A stretch of 64,000 nucleotides of DNA from Aporrectodea caliginosa. Taxonomy: Eukaryota; Annelida; Clitellata; Crassiclitellata; Lumbricidae. Location: assembly GCA_020284085.1 (NCBI GenBank), contig JACEVL010000131.1:802479-866478 (forward strand). The letters are read 5' to 3'. Positions 12,383-22,679 of this stretch are shown here, one piece after another; within the stretch, counting starts at the first letter, position 1, and every line of letters begins with the position of its first letter. Both the position numbers and the translations under genes were made by a program. Under the pieces are notes generated by a model. That model saw only the letters and a list, made by a program, of their open reading frames with translations. It had not been told where the DNA came from and did no database searches.

Positions 12383-12745
12383 TTCGAAAAAACGTGTAGT
12401 TTTGCGTCGTATAATCTTAGGCCTATTTGTATGGGTTCGACGTTTTGCGAAAACAGGTTGGATTAACGAAGCGATATCTTGCTAACTAGAAGTCGGATTG
12501 ATAAAAATTATTTTTCTTAAATGGAAGTGGGTCTGATGAAAGGAATATTGCTTAAATAGAAGCTGGATTTATGGAAAATAATTCTTAATTAAATAAAATT
12601 TGTTTTGATTAAAAAATAATTTCTGCTTAAATAGAAGCTGAACTGATAAAACGTATGTGTGCCTAATGAAAGCTGGATCGATGAGAAGGATTCTCGCCAA
12701 GGTAGAAATTGGATTGATGAAAAAATAATAACGCTACAATCGTTG
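12383..12745 (+). mobile_element. Diverged family-A TIR element (minisatellite core)
   Basis: Begins ACGTGTAGTTTTGCGTCGT, a decayed family-A end. About eight units of the GAAGCTGGATTGATGAAA-type core follow, in the same order as the copy at 25.24-25.53 kb (the distinctive TTCTTAATTAAATAAAA and TGCCTAATGAAAGCTGG spacers are shared). The right end decays at GCTACAATCGTTGG. No target duplication can be read. Confidence 0.7.
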
Positions 12746-13415
12746 GATGTTCTCGTGACCTAGAAATCATAAAAGTCGGTGACCGAGATTTGTGATCGCG
12801 AGCGATCAGAGAATTCGGTTAATCGTTTGTTTATAGGCCTGTTTCAATATCTAGCACACATGTACTGAAGCTCAGACCAGGATAGTGACAGCGTCGAAGG
12901 TCGTCTTTGTAAACAACGTTGGGCAATAAAGTTGTATCCTGTTTTTAGCCTCTGCCTTCAGAAATACTTCCTGGTTTGCGCCGCAGTCATAACATCTCAT
13001 GGTCTCATCGGTTTCCAATCATTATACAAATATCTGGGTCCAGTTTAGTACTATATGCTTTGTGACAAATGTGTTTTGAAAGCTGAGATATTGTTTATCG
13101 TCTATTATAAGCTCGTGCCAATGACTTCCTGTTTATTTTGGGAGCTGTGTTGGTCTGTGTTCGTCTGTTGTGGTACACTTAGGTATAATATTATAGGGGT
13201 CCGTGCAATGTCTGGTGGCCAGGGGACCATGGGCCCATGTTCAAAAATGCGCTCTGTTCAGGCCTACTTGAAAATGGTACAACCTCCATTGAGACAACCC
13301 AAAATCGGTTTTGGGCCATAAGCTGGGGTTGGACCTATGGGCCTATGGGTCGGAGACCATGGGTAGGCGACCGGAGACCATGGGTCCCGGCCCATGGGCC
13401 CTGTTCTGGCTTCGG

Positions 13416-13835
13416 CCTTTACACATAGTACTCCATAATTGAGGGCCTTTAATTCTAACAGTGGATTGTCTTATATTAGTCCTACAGATCTCAGACCGGT
13501 AATTATGTTTATGTCTAGTATTATAGTCATGCACAGTAGCATTCTCAGTAAAATAATCAGCAAATAAAGCTGGAAGTGTCCCAACATGATGTTGGAACAT
13601 AAGAAGTCCAAGCTGGAGCTTATAAATGTCATATATAGTCAACAATTTTAATGACTTAAATAAACTCGCACTCTTCGTAAGATAATGAACTCCACAGATC
13701 ACTCTTACGGCCCTTTTTTGAAGCAATACCAGAGGTTTAAGTTTTGTCCTATATCCACCTGCCCAAACGACATTACAGTAATTTAAGTAAGGTAAAACAA
13801 GTGCAGTATATAACAGTTTGAGAGATGAGGCTGGT
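13416..13835 (-). mobile_element. LINE reverse-transcriptase C-terminal fragment
   Basis: The minus-strand frame is open from about 13830: LYTALVLPYLNYCNVVWAGG, then LLQKRAVRVICGVHYL, LFKSLKLLTIYDIYKLQLG, NTRHKHNY and PQLWSTM. This is the thumb/C-terminal signature of CR1/Jockey-group LINEs (LPYLNYC...W..., LQKRA.R.I). It is cut on its 5' side by the piggyBac-like element at 13846, so that insertion is younger. On its 3' side it runs into a low-complexity CCATGGGCC region. Confidence 0.75.
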
Positions 13836-13845
13836 AATAACCATC

Positions 13846-14790
13846 TTAACCCTCAGGCTACCAAGCTTTTTTTGTAACACGGACTACCAAGGGGGGGGTG
13901 GTTACCACCCCCCCTGGATTTCGGGTTTGGTTTCACATATCATATCTTGTAATACACCAATGGATTCAGCATTCAATTCTGCACAGAATGGTATATTTAG
14001 TTGTACATTATGTGAATGCACCTCGAAATTACATAATTTTTAACATCGGAACTGATAAATAGCGATATTTTATATTATTGCGTATATTTTTTACTTGTTA
14101 GATAAACAAATATACGATTATGTGCTTTGAAACTGATCTACGTATCCAAGATACACACATATACATCCCTACACATGTTTATATATGCATAAATATACAT
14201 TCATACATATATTATCCATACATATATATTGGTTTACGTTGTGATGCTGCATACAGACATTTTCACACAGATTACGCGTATTATTATTTATTTTCATCAC
14301 TTCCGGTTTTTAAAAGACAAACCTGTAAGTATGCAAATGAAGCCCTACATTCCCTCTAAAGAATGGTATATTTGTTTCTCTTCTGGGAAGAAAACTGAAT
14401 ACGCTACAGACAAAAAACTAAGGGGGAGTCCTTCCATTCAGCCATTTTTCACGCATATTACGGGTATTATTATTTATTTTGATCACTTCCGGTTTTCAAA
14501 AGACAAACATTTAAGTGTGCAAATGAAGCCCCACATTCCCTCTATAGAATGGTATAATTTGTGTCTCTTAATATTAAATGACGGATAAGATATAGTCAAA
14601 AATCTAGGGGGGTGGTATCCACCCCCTGGTGCCTCGGGTATATTGGGTATAACTTTTGAATGGCGTGGACTACCACCATAATGTTTACCTCAAAATGTGC
14701 GCCAATGAATCTGCTACAGCTACCTAATTTTCAAAATTTTTATTCCACACGGGAAAAATTTTTATAGCTCATAGAAACCTTTGGTTCCAT
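13846..14790. mobile_element. piggyBac-like non-autonomous element, copy 1 (right end decayed)
   Basis: Starts TTAACCCTCAGGCTACCAAG at 13846. The body aligns closely with 47062-48546: CACCCCCCCTGGATTTCGGG, the ATACATATATA region, two CACTTCCGGTTTT segments and GGTGCCTCGGGTATA. The other copy shows the full right end. Here the right side fades near 14790 without the terminal repeat. No transposase is present. It also provides the empty-site sequence for the insertion in the second copy. Confidence 0.75.
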
Positions 14791-15363
14791 GATTGAAACG
14801 TGGGTTAATTTAATACTAATATTGCATACGTTTCATATGTCACTAGAGAAGTGCTTGTTCTTGTCCACGTCTATACTTTATTAGGCTTACCTGCAAAATT
14901 TGTCACTTTGAGACCTCGTTATGGTAGTCGTTGTAGCAGTTCACTGAGTGCAGGTTAACGCGACTGACACCACAGTCGAATGTTGTGTTCTTCTTACAGA
15001 CACGACATCTACCCTGTTTCACATTGTCTGTGTAGTGCTGGACATTTCTGTTGAGTCTGACACTATATGGAATGATTCTCACAAGAACGGCTTTGCTATT
15101 TGCAGTTGAGGATGGTCTGTCCCGATTCTGTGGCTCATCATATAGGTAGCCACAGTGTTGCGAATGAAGCTCAAGAAATCCAGTTTATAGGCTGTTCTTC
15201 GTCATCAAAATTGCTATCAGCCTCTGCAGCCCTTCCATTTCTTATCTGTCTTCAGTACAGTATCCAGGCATTGGACAAGGATGCAGACATATTTGAATGC
15301 AACAAATAATATAAGCATTGAGAAAGCATTTACATTGCGCTTGACTTAGGAAATGATAATGCA
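14791..15363. other. No recognisable feature
   Basis: AT-rich, with no family motifs in any frame. The LINE that follows is 5'-truncated at about 15360. Confidence 0.4.
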
Positions 15364-16392
15364 TTCCGTCCCACTGGTTCTACCACGGCAGCCATAATTG
15401 CCTTAACCCACAACCTATTGGAACTTCTCAACGAAAACCACTATGTTCATCTGATCGCACTTGATTTCTCCAAAGCTTTCGATACAGTCAGTCATTCATA
15501 TCTTACAGAGCAACTCGCCAGATTGCCCATCCCTGACTGTATTTATAACTGGATAATTGCCTTTTTAGACAATCGTAAACATGCAACCAAATTCAATGGC
15601 TTACTTTCCGCAATTATTAGTATCTGCGCCAGCATAGTTCAGGGATCGGGTTTGGGACCAGCTAACTTTATAACAGCTATTTCAAAACTCAAGACGGTCC
15701 ACCCTTCAAACAGGTTAATCAAATATGCTGATGACACTTATCTCCTGATACCCGCCTCACATAGTGCAACGATCGCAGCAGAACTAGACCACGTCACAGA
15801 TTGGGCTGCAACCTGTAACTTAAAACTGAACTCAAAAAAGACCTTTGAGATGGTGATTCGTCGGCCACGGGGGCGTGCTGGGCGTGACGCGGTTCCGATT
15901 ACTACTCCGGGACTGACAAGGGTCTCCAGCATGGTCATCTTGGGCGTTACAATGAATGAAGCTTTGAGTTTCGAGTCACACATCACCCGTATATGTTGTC
16001 AGGCCAGACAATCGCTGTATGCCTTGCGCATCCTCGTGGCGCATGGTCTTTCAGGCCCTATGCTATACGACGTGGTTCGTGCTACAACGGTGGCCCGAAT
16101 GCTCTATGCTGCTCCGGCTTGGTGGGGGTTTGCAGGGCAACAAGAAAAGAACCGCCTTCAGTCGGCGATGCGGCGTCTGATTCGTCTGCGGTACCTGCCA
16201 GAGGACAGTCCATCTTTTGAAAATCTTTGTGACATTGCTGACTCACGCCTTTTCTCTGCGGTCCTAGGAAACCCGGGACATGTACTCCATGGGCTACTTC
16301 CCCCAAAAAGCCGCTCCCTTACACCCTGCGCCCGAGATTACATGACCGTTTTATTCCACAAGCGGACAATCTCTCACGCAGATCGTTTATAA
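15364..16392 (+). CDS. LINE reverse transcriptase, best-preserved copy (5'-truncated)
   Basis: The frame is open over about 340 codons with no internal stop. In order it shows FRPTGSTTAAI near 15370 (fingers), LIALDFSKAFDTV at about 15450 (catalytic Asp), QGSGLGPANF at 15640 (decayed QGS.LGP), KYADDTYLLIP at 15720 (catalytic YADD pair intact), then a LGVTMNEALSFESHI thumb and a RLIRLRYLPEDSPSF C-terminus ending at TAA. The N-terminal part and endonuclease are missing, so no natural start exists and the annotated start is where homology begins. The 3' flank ends in a TTAC repeat. Clade not determined; CR1/Jockey-group is likely. Confidence 0.85.
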   Translation, partial: FRPTGSTTAAIIALTHNLLELLNENHYVHLIALDFSKAFDTVSHSYLTEQLARLPIPDCIYNWIIAFLDNRKHATKFNGLLSAIISICASIVQGSGLGPANFITAISKLKTVHPSNRLIKYADDTYLLIPASHSATIAAELDHVTDWAATCNLKLNSKKTFEMVIRRPRGRAGRDAVPITTPGLTRVSSMVILGVTMNEALSFESHITRICCQARQSLYALRILVAHGLSGPMLYDVVRATTVARMLYAAPAWWGFAGQQEKNRLQSAMRRLIRLRYLPEDSPSFENLCDIADSRLFSAVLGNPGHVLHGLLPPKSRSLTPCARDYMTVLFHKRTISHADRL

Positions 16393-16495
16393 TAAGAATG
16401 TTATACTCTGTATAAATGTATGTACACCAAAGTGCGGATATGCAATTGGTTGAATAAAGAATATACTTACTTTTACTTACTTACTTATAATACAC
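16393..16495 (+). mobile_element. 3' UTR and TTAC tail of the LINE
   Basis: Short 3' UTR ending ATTGGTTGAATAAAGAATAT followed by (TTAC)n. The same tail, ACCAAARTGCGG to GCATAATAAAGGATACAC plus (TTAC)n, recurs at 61.3-61.4 kb. Short-repeat tails are typical of several LINE groups. Confidence 0.8.
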
Positions 16496-16579
16496 TAACA
16501 GGCGCACTGAGCCACAGAAGCGTATTAGCGTATGGTGTTATATTACTGAGAATTGGATTGCCATTTAGTCATGTTGGCG

Positions 16580-16642
16580 CATTGGATAACATCTGGCACA
16601 GAGACCGAGAGGTACCGAGTTCGAGAGTTCGAGCCCCCGTTG
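16580..16642 (+). mobile_element. tRNA-like SINE head fragment (SINE-2)
   Basis: GGATAACATCTGGCACAGAG, then GAGGTACCGAGTTCGAG, corresponds to the head of the SINE at 34.23-34.45 kb (minus). It is fused directly to the head of the dimeric SINE. Confidence 0.55.
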
Positions 16643-17058
16643 GGCTCCTGAGTAGCCGAGTTGGTTGGTAGCCCGCTCACACCACGTCGGCGGCCCGGGT
16701 TCGATTCCCGGTCGGTCGGTTTATCACAGATTAATTTCTCGGATCTTTACTGCGGGTGGCTCGGTCGCAATATAAACGTGGAGTAGGCTACAATACAATA
16801 CAACACAATATAACTGGGGCGTGGTGGTGTAGGGGTGTGTTCGGTGCCTTGCAGCCGGAAGGTTGCGGGTTCGAATCCACCTCAAAAAGCCGCCGCGTAG
16901 GGACCCTGGGCAAGTTTTTCACTCGCAATTGCTCATGTGCTTCGGCGTGAAACTCCGATTCAGCGTCCGCGCAGAGTCGGAAGGCGCCTCTGAATGGGAA
17001 ATCTGGTAGGGGCGCTATAACAAGTGTTCAAATACAATAACTTACAATACAATACAAT
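16643..17058 (+). mobile_element. Dimeric tRNA-derived SINE, copy 1
   Basis: Two tRNA-like heads in tandem. The first has A box TAGCCGAGTTGG and B box GGTTCGATTCC. The second begins GGGGCGTGGTGG and has B box GGTTCGAATCC. A CAATACAATACAA-type linker joins them. The tail ends GCGCCTCTGAATGGGAAA...GGGGCGCTATAACAAG and then CAATA repeats. A second copy in the opposite orientation lies at 38.56-38.97 kb. A pol III internal promoter is implied by the boxes. It is not a functional tRNA gene because the heads lack a closing acceptor stem. Confidence 0.9.
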
Positions 17059-17489
17059 GTTCCACTATTGGAACATTGAGATTTGTGCATAATACGCCAA
17101 TTTTAGGCGCCAACTTAACAAAACGGCTATTTGATACAAATGAAGCATAATTTCAGTTAATTATAATAAGCTTACAGACATAAAATACTCTTACCTGTGA
17201 AGGCTCACACAAAAAGAATTTTTGAAGTTTCTTTTTTTTCTCGAACGGGTAAATTTTACCATTAAATAATTATTTGCTAGACGAAAATCATCCAGATATT
17301 TATAAAACAAGCGACCTTCACTTTCCTACAGACCAATGACACCTTGTGTTAACGAATACAACATTAAGCTGGTTCCCTCTAAAAAATTCGTATTTTTCTT
17401 GCGTGTTCCAATTTTGGAACATGGCCATGAATGGATTAAACAACTATGACACGTTTCCTTAAGACGCTATAAATCTAACAACTGCGTTT

Positions 17490-17580
17490 TAATAGAGCTG
17501 TAATATGCCAAAAATAATCTTTGTCGGCGGAAACGGCCTATGTTGTCATAAGCTGCCGTTAAAATGTGGATCCATCCATA
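17490..17580 (-). repeat. Dispersed ~80-bp repeat (GGATCC...GTTTAACGGCAG family)
   Basis: Minus-strand copy of the repeat seen at 56.94, 57.20 and 62.51 kb: GGATCCACA.TTTAACGGCAG, CTTATGACAACATAGGCCG, then TTTTGGCATATTACAGCTC. Nature unknown. Confidence 0.7.
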
Positions 17581-17716
17581 AATCGGCAGTTCAACGCCTC
17601 AATACGTCTCCCAGGGTAGGCCTAAGGGGGAAGCAAACGGTCCTTAGTCGCCATAACATGTTGGAAAACTGCTAGCTATCGAATGGTTACAGTCCTAAGC
17701 CAGGAATTGAGGTGGA

Positions 17717-18779
17717 GGGTAGCCATCCATATCGTCGCAGATCATGTAGTCACAGATCATTTCGTCGCAGCCATAATATTATAGTCGCTAATTAATTGGT
17801 CGCCCTAAATATCGTCGCTGATCTACTGATCGCAGGCATATAGTTGTATTGGTCGTAAATCAAGTGGTAATTCCTCAATTGGTCGTAATGAGCATCTGTG
17901 CACAGATTTGAGCATCTGTGCACGAATGCACAGTACCGGAGACCAACAGTGCACAAATATTACGCACCTTCTTCTGAACTTGTATCAGCAGCTGCTGGGG
18001 TAATTCGTTCGTAATGTACGCCTAGTAATCGACACAATGTCGAAGAATTATCCGGAAGAATTACATAGATCCAGTGGTGGAGTACTTCGAATCGAATTAT
18101 ATAGGAAACACTGGAAGAGGATCTCGTCGACGTCGACCACTTTTCGCAATGACATTGTGGTCACAATATCAACGCGTGAAGGATGATCTACCCAGAACGA
18201 CAAATTCCGTTGAGGGCTGGCATAATGCTTTCAAAGGTGTTATCAATTCAGCTCATCCGTCAATGTCAACTCTCGTCGCAAAGCTACGTTTGGAAGAATC
18301 GACAGTAGCCAAGAAAATCGAAAGAATTCATGCGGGTCATCCCACTCAGCAAAAGAAGAAGAAATATAAAGCTGTTGATAATAGAATCAAATCCGTACTG
18401 GATTCATACAACCCCGACAACATTTTGCAATACCTGAGAAACATCGCTCACAGCATTTCATTTGGAAACTGACTCATTCGGTTTAGACAGTAAAAGTTAC
18501 ATATCGTGCTTACGTTTTAAGGTGATTTTTATAGAGCTTTTAACCTGCTTTTTACTTAGCTATGTAACCGAGATTTTCATAAAATGTCAATTTTTAATAG
18601 CTTTGCATGATGAGATTTTTGGTTGTACTATTATTTAACGACGACGACATAAAAAACGACGGACTTAACACGACGACTTGCATGCGACGAGTTATATAGC
18701 GCCGATTTCATTAACGACGACATAAATTGCGACGAATTGACTACGACGAAATTACTTACGACTTAACGATAGGGAACCC
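17717..18779 (+). mobile_element. Mutator-like element (MULE) remnant
   Basis: The left end GGGTAGCCATC is followed by spaced TCGTCGCAG/TAGTCRCAG units to 17890. The right end, inverted, begins GGGTTCCCTATCG and continues with TCGTCG units from 18640. Repetitive TIRs of this style plus a MULE transposase C-terminus inside (18029-18472) support the assignment. The N-terminal and DDE parts are missing. The 9-bp flanks do not match, so no target duplication is claimed. Confidence 0.65.
18029..18472 (+). pseudogene. MULE transposase, C-terminal fragment
   Basis: An open frame to TGA at 18472. It contains YFESNYIG, a basic RGSRRRRPLF, LWSQYQRV, and the diagnostic LPRTTNSVEGWHNAFKG followed by HPSMSTLVAKLRLEE. 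The TNN(S/V)EGWH motif is the hallmark of animal FLYWCH-associated MULE transposase C-termini. The MULE catalytic DDE core and any FLYWCH finger are absent upstream, and stops occur just 5' of 18029. This is a deletion derivative inside TCGTCG-type inverted repeats. It is relevant to the TIR elements at 23.5 and 47.9 kb, which have TCGTCG-rich ends and 9-bp duplications. Confidence 0.8.
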
Positions 18780-19330
18780 TTCTGTCTCTATCTCTTTGTT
18801 CTTCTGACTTTCTCTGGCTGTCTGTCAGTCCGACCGTTTGTCTGTCGACCATGGATCTATGTCTGTCTGCATGTCTGTCTGTCTGCCTGTTCGTCTGTGA
18901 ATGTTTCATTTTCATTCGTTTGTCTGTCTGATCGTTCATCCTTGTTTGTGTTTTTATGTGTCGTCCGCCTTTCTTGTTTGTTTGCTTGTCCTTCCACCAT
19001 CATCTCTCTGTCTGTACGTCCTACTCTCTCCATCCGGTCGCTTGTATCTTTCTGCCTGTGCTTCGTTCTATCTGTCTAAGTTCTCTTTCTGTAATGTCTT
19101 TCCACCTGTCAGTGTTGTTGTGTATTAGCATCTCTTTACATATTATGCTTCTCTCTCTGCATAGCCACTCTTCTGTCTCTATCTCTCCGTTCTTCTGACT
19201 TTCTCTGGCTGGCTGTCCGTCCGACCGTTTGTCTGTCGGCCATGGATCTATGTATGTCTGTCTGTTCGTCTGTCATGTCTCATGTCTGTCTTTTCATTGA
19301 CTTGATTCGTGGACGCCTTTCTAGCGGTTT
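18780..19330. repeat. TCTG-rich low-complexity region with internal duplication
   Basis: TCTG/TCTC-rich throughout. A block from about 18781 to 18870 (TTCTTCTGACTTTCTCTGGC ... CCATGGATCTATG) recurs at 19170-19255. The following TTGATTCGTGGACGCCTTT at 19300 recurs at 20219. No coding potential. Confidence 0.8.
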
Positions 19331-19349
19331 ACCTCTTGAAGGAGACTGA

Positions 19350-19432
19350 TTATCAATCAATCAATCAGTCAGTCAATCAATCAAGCAGTCAAGCAATCAA
19401 GCAATCAAGCAATCAAGCAATCAATCAATTCT
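19350..19432. repeat. CAAT/AAGC tetranucleotide microsatellite
   Basis: Imperfect (ATCA)n, (AGTC)n and (AGCAATCA)n tract. Confidence 0.9.
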
Positions 19433-19459
19433 TTTAGTAATCACCATTATTAGACTGTC

Positions 19460-20135
19460 ATTTGTAGCGCGCGTAAACAAAATGGAAATCTTGCACGAAC
19501 GCGCGTAACAAAACAAAAAGATTAAGAAAAATATGTCTGTGCTGGTCTCATGATGTTAAATGTCGTTTTGTGCAGACCATTTGTCGGTTGGATAACATTG
19601 TTCACTAGAAGAGTCACCGGTGGCAGACTCACGCAAACACGCTACACCCAACCAACAGATTTTCAACTAGTTTATAGGTCACACCCGTTCGGAGTTTCTG
19701 CGGCAATGATGATCAAATGTCGAGTGATGAAATTTTCGTCCGGAGATCCCTTGGTCCACCCCGGATAGGTCCGCGCACAGAACAGGCATCGGTTGGTCGT
19801 CGAGCGGTTGATGTCGTTTCCGCGATTGGCAACTGGCTCCTCTCCAAGACCCGCTCCGCCATTTTTCCTCCGTGTCGAAAGTTGAGCGACGATGTCAGAC
19901 GGCGTAAGTAGGTCAGTTGGATGAACCCTGTGTCCCCTCGAGCTGTAGATGGACCGTTCCAGCCATGGAGAAGTTGAGACTCGCAACAAAACCGTTCAAA
20001 ATGCAGTATATCCGTGGCAGAGTTAAAAGAAAAATCCGACACGCCGACTCAGCAAGCAGTAATTATCCAAACGTGCGAGATCCATCGAACAAGTGCTGCA
20101 TTCCGACAAAGTAATCTGACAAAATGACAGAGACG
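19460..20135 (+). other. CpG-richer block with possible 5' exon
   Basis: Base composition shifts: CG dinucleotides are frequent, unlike the flanks. An ATG at 19717 opens 62 codons (MSSDEIFVRRSLGPPRIGPR...), ending at a strong donor-like GGC|GTAAGTAGG at 19904. I recognise no domain, and the minus strand is also open. It could be a promoter-proximal first exon, an untranslated CpG island, or an unknown mobile element. It is flanked by the duplicated GTGGACGCCTTT motif (19310 and 20230), which could equally mean an inserted segment. Confidence 0.25.
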
Positions 20136-20568
20136 GCATGTACATGGCTGCTGACATGCGCACAAAGACATAGATCTATGTCTGTCATGTCTCATACATG
20201 TCTGTCTTTGCATAGACTTGATTCGTGGACGCCTTTAGTCCAGTCATTAAACAACAATTTTTCATGGAGGTTCGACAAAGTTTTTACAAAAGGTTTCTTG
20301 ATGGGTTTCACCTCTTTGATATGTCTACGTTAAAAGAAAAAAAAGTTTCCCAAAATCTGACATGGGCAACTATGTGAAAATGGGTCAAATCCAAGATGGC
20401 CGCCGTCAAAATTCAGATCAGTCACCTGAAAATAAATAGTGGGGTACGGGAGCTGAAAAATATTTCACATACGGCAACCAATTATCCACTTTGGTTCCAG
20501 ATAGTACATGGGTAGACGAGTCCAAAAAGCCAGGGACACAAATTTTGACGGCCCTCTAGCGGCTGTGG

Positions 20569-21196
20569 CAGCCATTTTACAAAATGGTCGACCGAAATAC
20601 ATATTGTTCAATATCTCAGCTTCTCCTTCTCTTAGAATCGTGATTTTGGTGTCTAAACATACATATTTAGGAGCAAGGATTCCAATAGAGCTAATTGCAA
20701 ACACTTATCTGCACGAAATCGGCAGCCATTTTCCAAAATGGCCGACCGAAATTGAACTTTGTCAATATCTCAGCTTCTAATTCTCTTAGAATCGTGATTT
20801 TGGTGTCTAAACATACATATTTAGGAGCAAGGATTCCAATAGAGCTAATTGCAAACACTTATTTGCACGAAATCGGCAGCCATTTTCCAAAATGGCCGAC
20901 CGAAATTGAACTTTGTCAATATCTCAGCTTCTAATTCACTTATAATCGTGATCTTGGTGTTCAAACGTACATATTTAGGGGCAAGGATTCCAATAGAGCT
21001 AATTACAAACACTTATCTACACGAAATTGGCAGCCATTTTCCAAAATGGCCGACCGAAATTAAACTTTGTCAATATCTCAGCTTCTAATTCACTTATAAT
21101 CGTGATCTTGGTGTTCAAACGTACATATTTAGGAGCAAGGATTCCAATAGAGCTAATTACAAACACTTATCTGCACGAAATTGGCAGCCATTTTCC
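20569..21196. repeat. 154-bp tandem satellite, four copies
   Basis: The unit starts CAGCCATTTTCCAAAATGGC and recurs at 20569, 20723, 20877 and 21031, exactly 154 bp apart, then breaks off at 21196. Each unit carries the palindrome CCATTTTCCAAAATGG. Parallel open frames of about 80 codons are a consequence of periodicity (154 is not a multiple of 3, so the frame shifts each unit) and are not genes. A CAAGATGGCCGCCGTC sequence at 20392, upstream of the array, resembles a YY1-type site. Confidence 0.95.
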
Positions 21197-22165
21197 CAGA
21201 TCTATTATGAAAAGATGCTATAGAAGTTCAGGATTCCTTCATTTAACGGCTACTAGTAGTTGCTTTGTACAGCTTTCATTTCAGAATACTTACACAGTAG
21301 TCATTCTGATGTAGAGAATCGAGAGGTTTCTCATTATGGGCACCACATATCTAAGGTGTCGCATTTTTCTCATATAATTGTAAGACTGTAGAAATTGCTG
21401 CATACCATAATATGAAATTTTATGCCTCAGCTATAGTAAAGTCATTCGTTCTGGATTCCACTACTTGACAACTTGACTGTTAAATATTGTACTTTACCCA
21501 CACATTCTTCTTCTGAGATAGGTATTTAGAGAGTGGTTATCTGTACATCATTTGTGAGACTATTTTAGACTATAGTTGATATTGTCGTTGCCTTCACTAT
21601 ATATATATATATATATATATATCAAAATCAAATCTTCTTTTATTGCAACCAAATTAAAATAAAACATCATTAAACACAAAAAGGGGTACTACTTTGGCTA
21701 GCAAAGGGAAACCCAGAAGGGATAATGGAATCCCGCTGAGTAGGGCCACCCTAATAGTAATTACAGCAAATAATTACCAAGATGGTCAACACAGTAAACA
21801 AATATATATATATATATATATTATTTATATATATTAAGTAATAGAATTAATTAGCATATTCCACTTAGATTAAGTTTTGCACGTTATGCTTGGTCATTGC
21901 GAAAAATAAATGTGTTATGAAGACTGTCATATAACCTGAATATTTTTGCGTTTTGTTCTCTGGCGATGTTTAATTTTACATTAATTCTGTTCCTATCCTA
22001 TAAATAAATAAGATTTATATAGTAGGCCTAAATTTCTTATATTTAAATTTATCCGTTTAATGCGCTGAAATTTTATGCTTCTCATTGATATTTTCATCTA
22101 GTTCCAGCTGGATTATATTCTTTTCACAACTAACTAAAGCAACCTAAGAGTAAGGTTTTAATGGC
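21197..22165 (+). repeat. Copy of the zinc-finger gene 3' flank, no coding part
   Basis: From ATTATGAAAAGATGCTAT onward this aligns along its length with 43192-44020, the 3' flank of the + strand zinc-finger gene: CCACATATCTAAGG, CTACTTGACAACTT, then AAGTAATAGAATTAATTAGC and TTAATGGG/TTTTAATGGCAA. No fingers precede it; the satellite takes their place. The copy is split by an insertion at 21600-21832. Confidence 0.8.
21600..21832 (-). mobile_element. LINE 3' end inserted in a TA repeat
   Basis: Bounded by TATATATATA on both sides. On the minus strand it ends TTGCAATAAAAGAAGATTTG, a polyadenylation-like signal near a 3' end. It interrupts the zinc-finger 3' flank copy, whose sequence resumes at ATTAAGTAATAG. 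It is probably a 5'-truncated LINE or SINE; the family is not recognised. Confidence 0.5.
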
Positions 22166-22414
22166 AAATGATGCAGCGTAGCCTACATTCATATGATTAC
22201 CTAATCGAAATAGCACTAAATTTAAGATATGATGCTACGCGTAATAATTCTCTAGCATCATACATCCTCCATCTTATCTCTGGGACGTTGCTTCTCCTCA
22301 GTCTCTTCCATTCCTGGTCGCACATTTCTCGTAGTACAAGCCCCACACTTTCAAAATCATTATTATGATTTTGCCTTTGTAAGCGCTGGATTATATTCTT
22401 TTTATAGCGAAATC

Positions 22415-22660
22415 GTCATGATAGGGGACGCTATCTGTGGTGCGAACGCGTAGGAGGAGGAAGTCCTTACGTCATAACGCTGAGTATCATTACAGGAGTG
22501 GGACTCTCTTGCCGTGCCTCAACCGCAAAAGAAGGGAAGCTACTTCCCTTTCGTGTAAGTTATCTGCCAGAATGGCCGTGATTAGCGGATGGGGAATGAC
22601 TGTTGCCTCCCACAACGCGTCACGATTCGTTGTGATCCCACGCACAGTCTGTTGATTAGT
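22415..22660. other. Unique segment with 23-bp motif
   Basis: TAGGGGACGCTATCTGTGGT (extended by GCGA) occurs at 22420-22443 and again inside the TIR element at about 22934-22957. No coding family recognised in the short frame at 22437-22655. Confidence 0.4.
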
Positions 22661-22679
22661 GATTTCATATCCACATTTC

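Noticed and set aside
16640..16720. tRNA-Leu/Ser-like gene with perfect A and B boxes
   Set aside because: There is a second copy in the same composite context at 38.9 kb, it is fused to a second head and a LINE-like tail, and no acceptor stem closes. It is a SINE head.
17717..18779. Target duplication for the MULE remnant
   Set aside because: Nine-base flanks TGAGGTGGA and TTCTGTCTC do not match, and shifting the borders did not help, so none is claimed.
19672..20042. Overlapping minus frames of 105-109 codons
   Set aside because: There are no recognisable motifs, and both strands are open because the region is GC-richer. Kept only as a possible exon block.
20508..21314. Four parallel open frames of 79-95 codons
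   Set aside because: They are produced by the 154-bp tandem repeat. The unit is not a multiple of three and there is no family match.
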